Assembly: GCA_903837365.1 (NCBI GenBank)
Contig: CAILUF010000092.1
Span: forward strand, 1-6,047
Direction: 5' to 3'
Source: an uncultured Alphaproteobacteria bacterium
Lineage (GTDB): Bacteria > Pseudomonadota > Alphaproteobacteria > Rickettsiales > UBA1997
Length of the DNA: 6,047 bases
Shown here: positions 1 through 5,846 of the stretch, in pieces
How positions within the stretch are numbered: position 1 is the stretch's first letter
Layout of the letters: each line of letters begins with the position of its first letter
Program-made: the position numbers and the translations under genes
The notes under the pieces: generated by a model
Database searches by the model: none
The model's input: the letters and a program-made list of their open reading frames with translations, nothing else
Told to the model about the DNA's origin: nothing

Positions 1-3
1 CAT
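1..3 (-). CDS. Start codon of a gene leaving the window on the left (product unknown)
   Basis: The first three bases are CAT, which is ATG on the minus strand. A clear Shine-Dalgarno sequence (GGAGGG on the minus strand) lies 5 nt upstream of it, and this combination is the only reason to call a gene here. No coding sequence beyond the initiator methionine is inside the window, so the product cannot be named. The gene would be divergent from rlmB, and the two would share the 264-nt region between them as regulatory space. It could still be a chance ATG next to a purine-rich run, but this is the best ribosome binding site in the window. Confidence 0.5.
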
Positions 4-8
4 ATTTT

Positions 9-14
9 CCCTCC
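9..14 (-). promoter_or_regulatory. Shine-Dalgarno site for the off-window minus-strand gene
   Basis: The plus-strand bases CCCTCC read GGAGGG on the minus strand, 5 nt before the ATG at 3-1. This matches the anti-Shine-Dalgarno core well and has near-ideal spacing. It stands out because none of the six complete genes in the window has a recognisable Shine-Dalgarno site. Confidence 0.55.
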
Positions 15-52
15 GTGTTTTGATTTTCTAGGTTAAATTTAAGATCACCTTT

Positions 53-72
53 AATTCTAAGAAATTCTAGAA
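53..72. promoter_or_regulatory. Possible operator: two TTCT-AGAA palindromes one helical turn apart
   Basis: TTCTAAGAA at 55-63 and TTCTAGAA at 65-72 are two small palindromes in tandem, inside an approximate 10-bp direct repeat (AATTCTA at 53 and again at 63). They lie 50-70 nt upstream of the off-window minus-strand start. On the minus strand the second palindrome overlaps a TAGAAT that could serve as a weak -10 box. A dimeric repressor site is a reasonable guess, but short palindromes of this sort also arise by chance in AT-rich DNA. Confidence 0.2.
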
Positions 73-147
73 AATAATTTTTTAAGTTAACTTGTTATAA
101 TACCATTTTCAATTTTGAATCAGGCATTTGAATCTAAAGACGAGGTC

Positions 148-179
148 TGCGTAAATCCTAGACAGATCTAGGTTGCGCA
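148..179. other. Strong hairpin at the core of the palindromic element
   Basis: CCTAGA (157-162) pairs with TCTAGG (167-172) around a 4-nt loop CAGA. After a 2-nt bulge (155-156) the stem continues: AA with TT, one T-G wobble, then TGCG (148-151) with CGCA (176-179). This gives about 13 pairs, unusually GC-rich for this region. No T-tract follows, so it does not look like an intrinsic terminator. Whether it acts as DNA (cruciform or transposase site) or as RNA cannot be told from one copy. Confidence 0.6.
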
Positions 180-203
180 AAGACGAGGATCTGAAAAATT
201 CAA

Positions 204-234
204 TTGCATCCTTTAAAAGTGGAAATGGTATAAT
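204..234 (+). promoter_or_regulatory. Likely promoter for rlmB-nadK
   Basis: TTGCAT (204-209) and a perfect TATAAT (229-234) are separated by 19 bp, slightly long but within the range of a sigma-70-type promoter. Transcription would start near 241, giving a leader of about 27 nt before the rlmB ATG at 268. Both boxes lie in the right arm of the palindromic element, so the element appears to supply the promoter. A second TATAAT at 96-101 lacks a convincing -35 box. Confidence 0.45.
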
Positions 235-267
235 TCACAAAATTTGAAATAAATAATCATAAATTTT

Positions 268-1086
268 ATGCGCAAAAAACCTGATTTTCAAAGAACTAAT
301 TTATTCAAAAAAAAATCATCAATAAATAATTTTCCAAAAAACGAAAATAAAATCTGGATCATTGGTAAGCATCCTGTTTTCATGGCTTTGCAAAAAAAAC
401 GTCGACAAGTTTTTGAGATCCTCGCAACCAAAAATACTATTAATGATTTAGAAAATTTTTTACAAAAAAATTCATTAGAAAACTTACGAAATTTAGTAAG
501 AATTATAGATAATAAATCAATTCAAGATATTATTGGTTTGAATCAGTTGCATCAAGGTTTGGCAATATTTGCTTCTAAATTAAATATCCAAGATCAATTT
601 TCACTTTTGGAGGAGTTGAATAATCTTGAGCCTCAGGATTTGCCAAATTTATTACTTCTAGATCAAATTTCTGATCCACAAAATGTTGGGGCAATTATGC
701 GCAGTGCAAGTGCTTTTGGTTTCAAAAAAATAATTTTTAGCGAACATAACTCGGTCATTGAAAATACCACAATAATCAAAGCTTCAGCTGGAAATATCGA
801 ATTTCTTGATTTGGTGGTTGCTGGAAATTTTAACAATCTTCTTGAGAAATTAAAAAAAATTGGTTATTGGTCTTTTGGTCTTGATTCTCATGCTTCAACG
901 ACATTTGATAAAATCAAAGAATTTAAAAATATCGCTCTGGTGGTTGGATCGGAAGGTGAGGGTATTAGACAATTGGTAAAAAAGAATTGCGATTTTTTAT
1001 TGAAAGTTGAAACTAATAGCGAAGTTGAGAGTCTCAATGTTTCGGTAGCAACAGCTATCGCACTTTACGAAATAAATCGTCGTTAA
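268..1086 (+). CDS. rlmB: 23S rRNA 2'-O-methyltransferase, RlmB/TrmH (SpoU) family
   Basis: This is a SPOUT-class methyltransferase that should transfer a methyl group from S-adenosylmethionine to a ribose 2'-hydroxyl, most likely G2251 (E. coli numbering) in the 23S rRNA peptidyl-transferase loop. After a basic, Lys/Asn-rich N-terminus, residues 28-105 form the SpoU substrate-binding domain (IWIIGKHPVFMAL near its start, HQGLAIFAS at its end). The knotted catalytic domain follows with all three signature motifs: DPQNVGAIMR at 136-145 (Asn139, Arg145), VVGSEGEGIR at 225-234 (Glu229), and SLNVSVATAIALYE at 255-268. At 272 aa the length is normal for bacterial RlmB. The ATG at 268 is the first start after the predicted promoter; no Shine-Dalgarno site is visible. 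The gene is probably co-transcribed with nadK, 3 nt downstream. TrmH-family paralogues acting on tRNA are the main alternative, but the substrate-binding domain favours RlmB. Confidence 0.9.
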   Translation: MRKKPDFQRTNLFKKKSSINNFPKNENKIWIIGKHPVFMALQKKRRQVFEILATKNTINDLENFLQKNSLENLRNLVRIIDNKSIQDIIGLNQLHQGLAIFASKLNIQDQFSLLEELNNLEPQDLPNLLLLDQISDPQNVGAIMRSASAFGFKKIIFSEHNSVIENTTIIKASAGNIEFLDLVVAGNFNNLLEKLKKIGYWSFGLDSHASTTFDKIKEFKNIALVVGSEGEGIRQLVKKNCDFLLKVETNSEVESLNVSVATAIALYEINRR

Positions 1087-1089
1087 AAT

Positions 1090-1914
1090 ATGTTTAAAAA
1101 AATTGCAGTAATTTCGGCCTTAAATAATTCCAATGCCTTAATTATCAAACAAGATTTAATTAAAAAATTTAATTTTTTTGATCTCGAAATTGATAATCAA
1201 GATGCTATTAAAAAATCTTGCGAATATGGAATTGATTTAATAATTGCCATCGGTGGTGATGGATTAATGCTTCGAGTTCTCCATGCATTTGAACATTGTC
1301 CAATTACAATTTACGGAATAAATTGCGGAACAATAGGATTTTTGATGAATAGTTTCGATAAAGAATCGATTCTTGAAAATATTGCCAAAGCGCAAATAGC
1401 CAATATTCATCCTCTGCGAATGATCGCTATCGATTGTAATGAAAAAAAATATAGCTTCATTGCCATTAATGAAGTAGCGCTTTTGAGGCAATCAAATCAA
1501 GCATGCAAAATCGGCATTGAAATTAATGGTCAAGAGCGTTTGGCATGTTTAAGTGCCGATGGAGTTATGGTTGCAACTCCAGCGGGAAGTACTGCTTATA
1601 ACCTTTCGGCAGGTGGACCAATAATTCCTTTCGGTGCTGAATTAATGGCTCTTACAGCGATCAGTCCTTTTCGTCCGCGTAAATGGAGCGGTGCATTACT
1701 TCCGTCAAACAGTAAAATAAAATTTAAAATTTTAGATCATCAACAACGTCCAATCAGCGCTACAGCTGATTCTAGGGAAGTTCGTGATGTTGTGGATGTT
1801 GAAGTTTATCAAGAAAAAAATATTTTATTTAAAATACTTTTTGATTCGAATCATTCGCTTGAAGAAAGGATTATTCGCGAACAATTTTTTAATAATAGCA
1901 ATTATGGAAATTAA
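1090..1914 (+). CDS. nadK: NAD kinase
   Basis: NAD kinase (PpnK family) phosphorylates NAD+ with ATP or polyphosphate to make NADP+ in the cytoplasm, the only known route to NADP. The family motifs are all present: GGDG at 55-58 with preceding hydrophobic strand (IIAIGGDGLMLR), YGINCGTIGFL at 75-85, the Asn-Glu pair at 127-128 (AINEVALLR), and the long conserved block 157-177 containing DGVMVATPAGSTAYN and the following SAGGPI. The 274-aa length is typical of the short alphaproteobacterial type. It starts 3 nt after the rlmB stop with no visible Shine-Dalgarno site, so translational coupling within one transcript is likely. The C-terminal 25 residues are polar and Asn-rich and probably add nothing to catalysis. 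NADPH made from its product would feed reductive enzymes including ThyX encoded downstream, but that is a metabolic and not an operon link. Confidence 0.95.
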   Translation: MFKKIAVISALNNSNALIIKQDLIKKFNFFDLEIDNQDAIKKSCEYGIDLIIAIGGDGLMLRVLHAFEHCPITIYGINCGTIGFLMNSFDKESILENIAKAQIANIHPLRMIAIDCNEKKYSFIAINEVALLRQSNQACKIGIEINGQERLACLSADGVMVATPAGSTAYNLSAGGPIIPFGAELMALTAISPFRPRKWSGALLPSNSKIKFKILDHQQRPISATADSREVRDVVDVEVYQEKNILFKILFDSNHSLEERIIREQFFNNSNYGN

Positions 1915-1948
1915 ATTTGTTAACTGAAATTTAGAAGTAAATCGAATT

Positions 1949-2016
1949 GCCTAGGTGTCAATGAATCGCAACATTCACGATTCGCCTAGGTGTCAATGAA
2001 TCGCAACATTCACGAT
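1949..2016. repeat. Perfect 33-bp tandem duplication with internal palindromes
   Basis: Positions 1949-1981 and 1984-2016 are identical over 33 bp (both begin GCCTAGGTGTCAATG and end CATTCACGAT), separated by TC, giving a 35-bp period. Each unit contains the palindrome CCTAGG and two competing hairpins: TGAAT with ATTCA, and GAATCG with CGATTC (complete in copy 1, shortened to ATCG/CGAT in copy 2). The repeat sits between the convergent 3' ends of nadK and uvrC, and a T-rich stretch (2019-2033) follows on the plus strand, so it might help terminate nadK transcription, although the stems are weak. Two copies with a 2-nt spacer do not make a CRISPR array. Confidence 0.8.
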
Positions 2017-2034
2017 ATTATTTATATTTTTTTA

Positions 2035-2130
2035 GATATTGATTTCAAAGAAGATTCGTGTTGTTGATTTGGTAATATTGCCATTTAAACGCCTCACTCT
2101 TTTTTTGATAAGGCTAACAGTTTTTAAAAA
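2035..2130 (-). pseudogene. Possible relic of the UvrC C-terminal helix-hairpin-helix domain
   Basis: Directly after the uvrC TAA, the same reading frame stays open for 32 codons and then stops at 2034-2032. Its translation begins FLKTVSLIKKRVRRL. Set without gaps against the E. coli UvrC tail as I remember it (SLETIEGVGPKRRQ after HRKKR), it keeps the Leu, Thr and Arg positions and has Val/Ile exchanges where the first helix-hairpin-helix begins, but the hairpin glycines are lost. That is what a decayed domain behind a nonsense mutation would look like. The similarity is short and seen by eye; chance remains possible. Confidence 0.35.
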
Positions 2131-3801
2131 TTATATTATAAAATTTTTTTGACGTTTTTTGCGATGAGTCATAATTGCAAATCGATGTGCTTCATCTCTT
2201 AGTCTCTGTAGGTAATGCATTATTGGTGAATTTTTATCAAGACTAAAAGATTCTTTATTAATTTGATGAAAATATTCTTGACCAGCGTTGCGATCCTTAC
2301 CTTTTGACATACAAATAAATGGAATTTCAATTTTTAATTCACTAAAAATTTTTTGAGCTGAACTTAACTGTCCCTTACCTCCATCAATTATTATTAAATC
2401 CGGAAAATCCGTGGATTTTAATTTTGAAAATCGTCGCAGTAGAACTTGCTCAAGCATTGAAGTATCGTCATTACCATCTTTGATGAGATGAGTTTTTTCA
2501 TGAGTTAATTCATTTTTATTCTTGATATTAAATTTACGATAACCGCTTTTTATAAAACCATCCGCTCCAGCTGAAATCATCGCTCCAACTGCATTTTGTC
2601 CGCTGGTATGACTATTGTCATAAACCTCAATTCTTTGAGGAATTTTATTTAATTCAAAAATTTTTTTTAACTCAAGATGAAATTGTCTATTGCTGAGATT
2701 ATGTGAAATTTTTTGTTCGAGATTTTGTAAGGCTAATTGTTCGTGATCCTTGATTAGCAATAGTTTATCGCCTTTTTTAGGAATGTTAATTTCAACTTTT
2801 TTACCTTTTAAATTACTGAGAAATTCGCTTAATAATTTTTTATCTTCAGGATCTTGATTTAGATATATCAAGGCCGAAGGAGTTTGAGTAAGATAAAATT
2901 GACCAATAAAATTATCTAAAATTTTTTGAAGATTTTGTGATTCATCAATTTCAAAAAAATATGGTTTGGCTCCATAATTCTGACCTGCGCGATAAAAAGT
3001 TATGTAAATACAAGCGCGATTATTAATGCTTACTGCGCATATCGCATCAAAATCTTTGACATCTAAAATGCTAATATTTTGTTTAGTTTGCACAAAATTT
3101 AAAGCCTTAATACGATCGCGAATTATCAGTGCTTTTTCATATTGTTGTGAATTACTATAGGTAATCATTTCATGATATAATTGCTCTTGAACCTCTTGAG
3201 ATTTGCCACTTAAAACGGCAATGGTATTGTTAACCAATACATCGTATTCTTCCTTAGAAATTAAGCCAACACAAGGAGCGCAACATTTTTTTATTTGATA
3301 TTCAAGACAAGGTTTTTTTCGCGATTTAAATTCCGAGTCACTACAATTTCTTAATAAAAAACTTTTGCGCAAAACGTCAATGGTTCGATTGGCATCAAAG
3401 GCATGAACAAATGGTCCGAAATATTGACCATTATTGGTTTTATTGCCACGATATTTGTTGATCTGCGCAAACTCATGATTGCTGAGATGAATATGTGGAA
3501 AAGTTTTATCATCTTTGAGTAAAATATTAAATCGAGGTGAAAATTTTTTAATAAGATTATGTTCGAGCAATAGCGCTTCTAGTTCGCTTTCGGTCTGAAT
3601 AATTTCGATATTTTTGGCAAGATTAACCATGCGCATTATTCGCGCACAAAGTCCATTAGCATTGGCGTAATTGGCAATTCTTTTTTTTAAATTTTTAGCC
3701 TTACCAACATAAAGCACTTCCTTGTCTTGCGCGATAAATTTATAAACTCCGCTATTCTGGGGAATTGACTGAAGTTGTTGTTTGATAAAATCAATGCTCA
3801 T
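2131..3801 (-). CDS. uvrC: UvrABC excinuclease subunit C, lacking the C-terminal HhH domain
   Basis: UvrC makes both incisions around a DNA lesion after UvrA and UvrB have located it. The GIY-YIG nuclease domain (about 14-95) has GVY at 18-20, YVGKAKNLKKR at 31-41 and the conserved Glu in the helix near 75-80; it cuts 3' of the lesion. Four cysteines at 153, 165, 173 and 177 match the C-x11-C-x7-C-x3-C spacing of the E. coli iron-sulfur ligands. The UVR motif that binds UvrB is at about 203-238. The RNase H-like domain for the 5' cut has Asp395 (VYDNSH), Asp445/446, Asp473 (IIDGGKGQ) and His539 (RDEAHR). The protein ends at residue 556, just after HRKKR, where about 55-60 residues carrying two helix-hairpin-helix motifs normally follow. 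No Shine-Dalgarno site precedes the ATG. The gene converges with nadK and diverges from thyX. Confidence 0.93.
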   Translation of the reverse strand: MSIDFIKQQLQSIPQNSGVYKFIAQDKEVLYVGKAKNLKKRIANYANANGLCARIMRMVNLAKNIEIIQTESELEALLLEHNLIKKFSPRFNILLKDDKTFPHIHLSNHEFAQINKYRGNKTNNGQYFGPFVHAFDANRTIDVLRKSFLLRNCSDSEFKSRKKPCLEYQIKKCCAPCVGLISKEEYDVLVNNTIAVLSGKSQEVQEQLYHEMITYSNSQQYEKALIIRDRIKALNFVQTKQNISILDVKDFDAICAVSINNRACIYITFYRAGQNYGAKPYFFEIDESQNLQKILDNFIGQFYLTQTPSALIYLNQDPEDKKLLSEFLSNLKGKKVEINIPKKGDKLLLIKDHEQLALQNLEQKISHNLSNRQFHLELKKIFELNKIPQRIEVYDNSHTSGQNAVGAMISAGADGFIKSGYRKFNIKNKNELTHEKTHLIKDGNDDTSMLEQVLLRRFSKLKSTDFPDLIIIDGGKGQLSSAQKIFSELKIEIPFICMSKGKDRNAGQEYFHQINKESFSLDKNSPIMHYLQRLRDEAHRFAIMTHRKKRQKNFII

Positions 3802-3851
3802 AAAATTTAATTTTTTTTAAAAACTAGTTTGCAAAATCCAAAAAACAATTT

Positions 3852-3878
3852 AGTTTATTAACTTAAAATATTTGTCAA
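3852..3878 (-). promoter_or_regulatory. Candidate uvrC promoter
   Basis: On the minus strand a perfect TTGACA (3878-3873) is followed after 15 bp by TAAACT (3857-3852). The -35 box is ideal, while the -10 box and spacing are only fair; ACTAAA at 18 bp spacing is an alternative. Transcription would start near 3845, about 44 nt before the uvrC ATG. The site lies in the 95-nt gap shared with the divergent thyX, for which only a weak TATTAA (3883-3888) is visible as a -10 box. Confidence 0.4.
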
Positions 3879-3896
3879 ACATTATTAATTTTTAAA

Positions 3897-4835
3897 ATGG
3901 TTATTAAAAAAGAACAACTTGCTGAAATCTCAGAGCTTAGAGCTCAAAGCAATCAAACCCTTCGTCCAGTTTCGCATGAACTTGAAAAAGTTATATATCA
4001 GCCATTCACAGTTCTCGATCATGGCTTTGTTCGCGTTATTGATTATATGGGTAATGACGATTCAGTAGTTCAAGCTGCGCGAGTATCATATGGCTCTGGA
4101 ACTAAAAAAGTCAATGCCGATAAAGCGTTAATCAATTATCTAATGGCTCATCGTCATACTACTCCCTTTGAAATGTGTGAAATAAAATTTCATATTAAAT
4201 TACCGATTTTTGTTGCGCGTCAATGGATTAGACACCGCACAGCTTCGGTTAATGAATATTCAGCGCGTTATTCAATTGTAGAAGATGAATTTTATATTCC
4301 GCAAGCTCAGCATCTATCAGCGCAATCTACTGTAAATCATCAGGGTCGCGATGAAAATAAAGTTTTAAATGCTGATGAACAAAAACATGTTCTTAAACTT
4401 CTCAAAGAAGATAGTTCAAAAGCTTACAATGATTATCTCGAAATGATCAATCAAGATAGCTCTGGCAATATCGTTGATGAAAGTAAAGAAGGACTTGCTC
4501 GCGAATTGGCGAGGATGAATCTTCCTTTAAATTGTTATACGCAATGGTATTGGAAAATTGATCTACATAATCTCTTGCATTTTTTAAATCTCCGCGCAGA
4601 TAAACACGCTCAGTATGAAATACGTGTTTACGCGCAAATAATGCTTGATTTGGTTAAAAAATGGGTACCTAATTGCTATGATGCTTTCGTTAAAAATAAT
4701 CAAACCGGTAAAAATTTTTCCGGACCAGCACTTTTGATAATTAAAAAATTATTAAGAGGTGAAAAAGTTTCTCAGGAGGGAAGTGGTTTGAGCGCTAGAG
4801 AATTCTCGGAATTAATGACAATTTTAGATTTGTAA
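3897..4835 (+). CDS. thyX: Flavin-dependent thymidylate synthase ThyX
   Basis: ThyX makes dTMP from dUMP using methylenetetrahydrofolate as carbon donor, FAD as cofactor and NADPH as reductant; it replaces ThyA and regenerates tetrahydrofolate directly. The diagnostic ThyX motif RHR-x2-S-x-NE-x-S-x-R is complete at 112-124 ([13 protein letters not shown]). Ahead of it, [20 protein letters not shown] (85-104) is the usual conserved block. The C-terminal half has [15 protein letters not shown] (about 205-219) and [12 protein letters not shown] (232-243), whose Arg and His-Ala-Gln residues belong to the dUMP/flavin site. At 312 aa it is slightly longer than many family members. The N-terminal 30 residues are variable and the segment from [12 protein letters not shown] (about 41-52) onward is family-like, so the ATG at 3897 is plausible though not certain. 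No Shine-Dalgarno site is seen. It is divergent from uvrC and followed by tatA after 107 nt. Confidence 0.95.
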   Translation: MVIKKEQLAEISELRAQSNQTLRPVSHELEKVIYQPFTVLDHGFVRVIDYMGNDDSVVQAARVSYGSGTKKVNADKALINYLMAHRHTTPFEMCEIKFHIKLPIFVARQWIRHRTASVNEYSARYSIVEDEFYIPQAQHLSAQSTVNHQGRDENKVLNADEQKHVLKLLKEDSSKAYNDYLEMINQDSSGNIVDESKEGLARELARMNLPLNCYTQWYWKIDLHNLLHFLNLRADKHAQYEIRVYAQIMLDLVKKWVPNCYDAFVKNNQTGKNFSGPALLIIKKLLRGEKVSQEGSGLSAREFSELMTILDL

Positions 4836-4942
4836 AAAAATATTTGCAAAATTTAATATTATCAAAATAATTACTTATTATCAACTTTTATTGTATTTAA
4901 ACAATATTTGAAAATTATCAATAAAATTTAAATTTTTTAGTT

Positions 4943-5140
4943 ATGTCTATTGGAATGGGTGAATTACTGTTAATTCTCGTTATTGTTTTTGTACTTTTTG
5001 GCGCTGGAAAATTACCGCAAGTTATGGGTGAAATCGGCAAGGGAATAAGAGGTTTAAAGAAGGGTTTAAAGGAAGAAGATAAAATAAAAAGTGAATCTTT
5101 ATTTAAAGATGAAAAAGAAATAAATCCTCCTAAGGAATAA
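4943..5140 (+). CDS. tatA: Sec-independent (Tat) protein translocase subunit TatA
   Basis: TatA oligomers help form the inner-membrane passage through which TatC-recognised folded proteins with twin-arginine signals are exported. The 65-aa protein has the standard plan: a short N-terminus, one membrane helix (about 6-20), the Phe-Gly hinge at 19-20 followed by AGKLPQ, an amphipathic helix rich in Gly, Lys and hydrophobics (about 26-44) and a charged, disordered tail. The hinge-to-helix segment FGAGKLPQVMGEIGKGIRG is a close match to alphaproteobacterial TatA. Glu7 at the start of the membrane helix is a feature E. coli TatB has (Glu8), where E. coli TatA has Gln8, so a dual TatA/TatB role is conceivable. 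No tatB or tatC is next to it. No Shine-Dalgarno site is visible before the ATG; the 107-nt leader region contains only weak promoter-like boxes and a small ATTGT/ACAAT inverted repeat (4890-4905). Confidence 0.92.
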   Translation: MSIGMGELLLILVIVFVLFGAGKLPQVMGEIGKGIRGLKKGLKEEDKIKSESLFKDEKEINPPKE

Positions 5141-5177
5141 TTTTTTATCATCGTTAAATTCATAAATTTAAATATAA

Positions 5178-5207
5178 TTGACAATAATTCTGAATAAAAT
5201 TTAAAAT
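5178..5207 (+). promoter_or_regulatory. Likely exoD promoter
   Basis: A perfect TTGACA (5178-5183) is followed after 18 bp by TAAAAT (5202-5207), a good sigma-70-type pair. The start of transcription would fall near 5214, only about 9 nt before the GTG start of exoD, so the transcript would be nearly leaderless. This suggests exoD can be transcribed independently of tatA. Confidence 0.5.
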
Positions 5208-5222
5208 ATTTTTTAAAAAAAA

Positions 5223-5846
5223 GTGGATCAAAAAAAAATAATAACAACGCAAATTCTTGAAGATTTAGTTAATAGATCTACGGCCGATAAAGTATCGGTT
5301 GGCGATATTATCAACTCAATGGAAGCAATTGGCTTTGGTTTAGCGTTGATGATTTTTTCCTTAGGAATCATCATTCCATTACCCCCGCCATTTCCAAGCA
5401 TTATTTCCTTGCCGTTAGTTGTATTTTCAGCGCAAATGGTTATTGGAATGAATGCCCCAAAGCTTCCAGTTTGGCTTGCAAATAGAGAGGTAAAAAGATC
5501 GGTCTTGGCAACTATGATTCAAAAATCAAATCCATATTTACGAAAAGTTGAACGAATTTTGAAACCTCGTTTATCGCTAATGAATAATGTTATTGCCGAA
5601 AGAATAGTTGGATTTTTTCTTTTAGCTTTTTCAAGTTTTATTTTAGTGCCATTACCATTATCAAATTTTATTCCTGGATTAGGAATTTTAATTACCTCCT
5701 TTGGTTTGATGGGTAAAGATGGTTTAATCATGATTCTTGGCATCGCAGTAGGAATAATGGGGATATTCGTTTCGGTTTCTACGGTATTCCTAGGTTTTGA
5801 AGTGTTTTATATGATCAGAGATTTTTTTGCCAATTTTGTTACTTGA
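5223..5846 (+). CDS. exoD: ExoD-family integral membrane protein
   Basis: The protein belongs to the ExoD family of small inner-membrane proteins. In Sinorhizobium meliloti exoD affects exopolysaccharide production and nodule invasion, but the biochemical role of the family is unknown, so only an envelope-related function can be inferred. A polar N-terminus (1-33) leads into hydrophobic segments at about 35-54, 55-77, 127-145, 147-163 and 167-190. Family-like features are the Pro-rich IPLPPPFPSI turn at 51-60, the segment LPLVVFSAQMVIG (63-75), and the cytoplasm-like basic loop ending in PYLRKVERILKPRLSLM (104-120). The length of 207 aa is typical. The start is a GTG; going upstream in frame only AAA, TTT, ATT and AAT codons precede a TAA at 5202, and the next ATG (codon 33) would remove conserved sequence. 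A run of nine A's lies just after the start. A perfect TTGACA at 5843-5848 overlaps the stop codon. Confidence 0.85.
   Translation: MDQKKIITTQILEDLVNRSTADKVSVGDIINSMEAIGFGLALMIFSLGIIIPLPPPFPSIISLPLVVFSAQMVIGMNAPKLPVWLANREVKRSVLATMIQKSNPYLRKVERILKPRLSLMNNVIAERIVGFFLLAFSSFILVPLPLSNFIPGLGILITSFGLMGKDGLIMILGIAVGIMGIFVSVSTVFLGFEVFYMIRDFFANFVT

Larger units (their letters stand above)
96..234. repeat. Imperfect palindromic intergenic element, about 132 bp
   Basis: The arms at 100-135 and 196-231 are inverted repeats of equal length; aligned without gaps I count 28 of 36 matches, best at the tips (ATACCATTT against AAATGGTAT). Between them sits a strong hairpin at 148-179, flanked by two direct copies of AAAGACGAGG (136-145 and 179-188). 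TATAAT occurs at both outer edges (96-101 and 229-234). There is no open reading frame, so it is not a transposase gene. The design resembles the small palindromic repeats or MITE-like elements scattered through rickettsial genomes, and the piece TTGCGCAAAGACGAGG is reminiscent of such repeats. No family assignment was possible from one copy. A structured RNA leader is an alternative. Confidence 0.6.

Noticed and set aside
1264..1491. 75-codon minus-strand open frame inside nadK.
   Set aside because: It is antisense to conserved NAD kinase motifs and has no recognisable features; an antisense shadow.
1949..2016. CRISPR array, considered because of the two perfect repeats.
   Set aside because: There are only two copies with a 2-nt spacer, no further units and no cas genes; this is a plain tandem duplication.
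2022..2084. Twenty-codon minus-strand open frame starting MAILPNQQ, preceded by TGAGG at suitable spacing.
   Set aside because: It is very short, overlaps the apparent uvrC relic in another frame, and matches no family I recognise; the Shine-Dalgarno-like purines are probably chance.
308..5237. Runs of eight or nine A's near the start of rlmB and exoD as programmed slippage sites.
   Set aside because: Both genes are intact in a single frame and such runs are common in this AT-rich window; nothing indicates an alternative product.
4918..5247. 109-codon minus-strand open frame covering tatA.
   Set aside because: It is antisense to a clear TatA, its Phe/Lys/Ser-rich translation reflects AT-rich composition, and no family is recognisable.
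5519..5743. 74-codon minus-strand open frame inside exoD.
   Set aside because: It is antisense to the conserved ExoD core and has no independent support.
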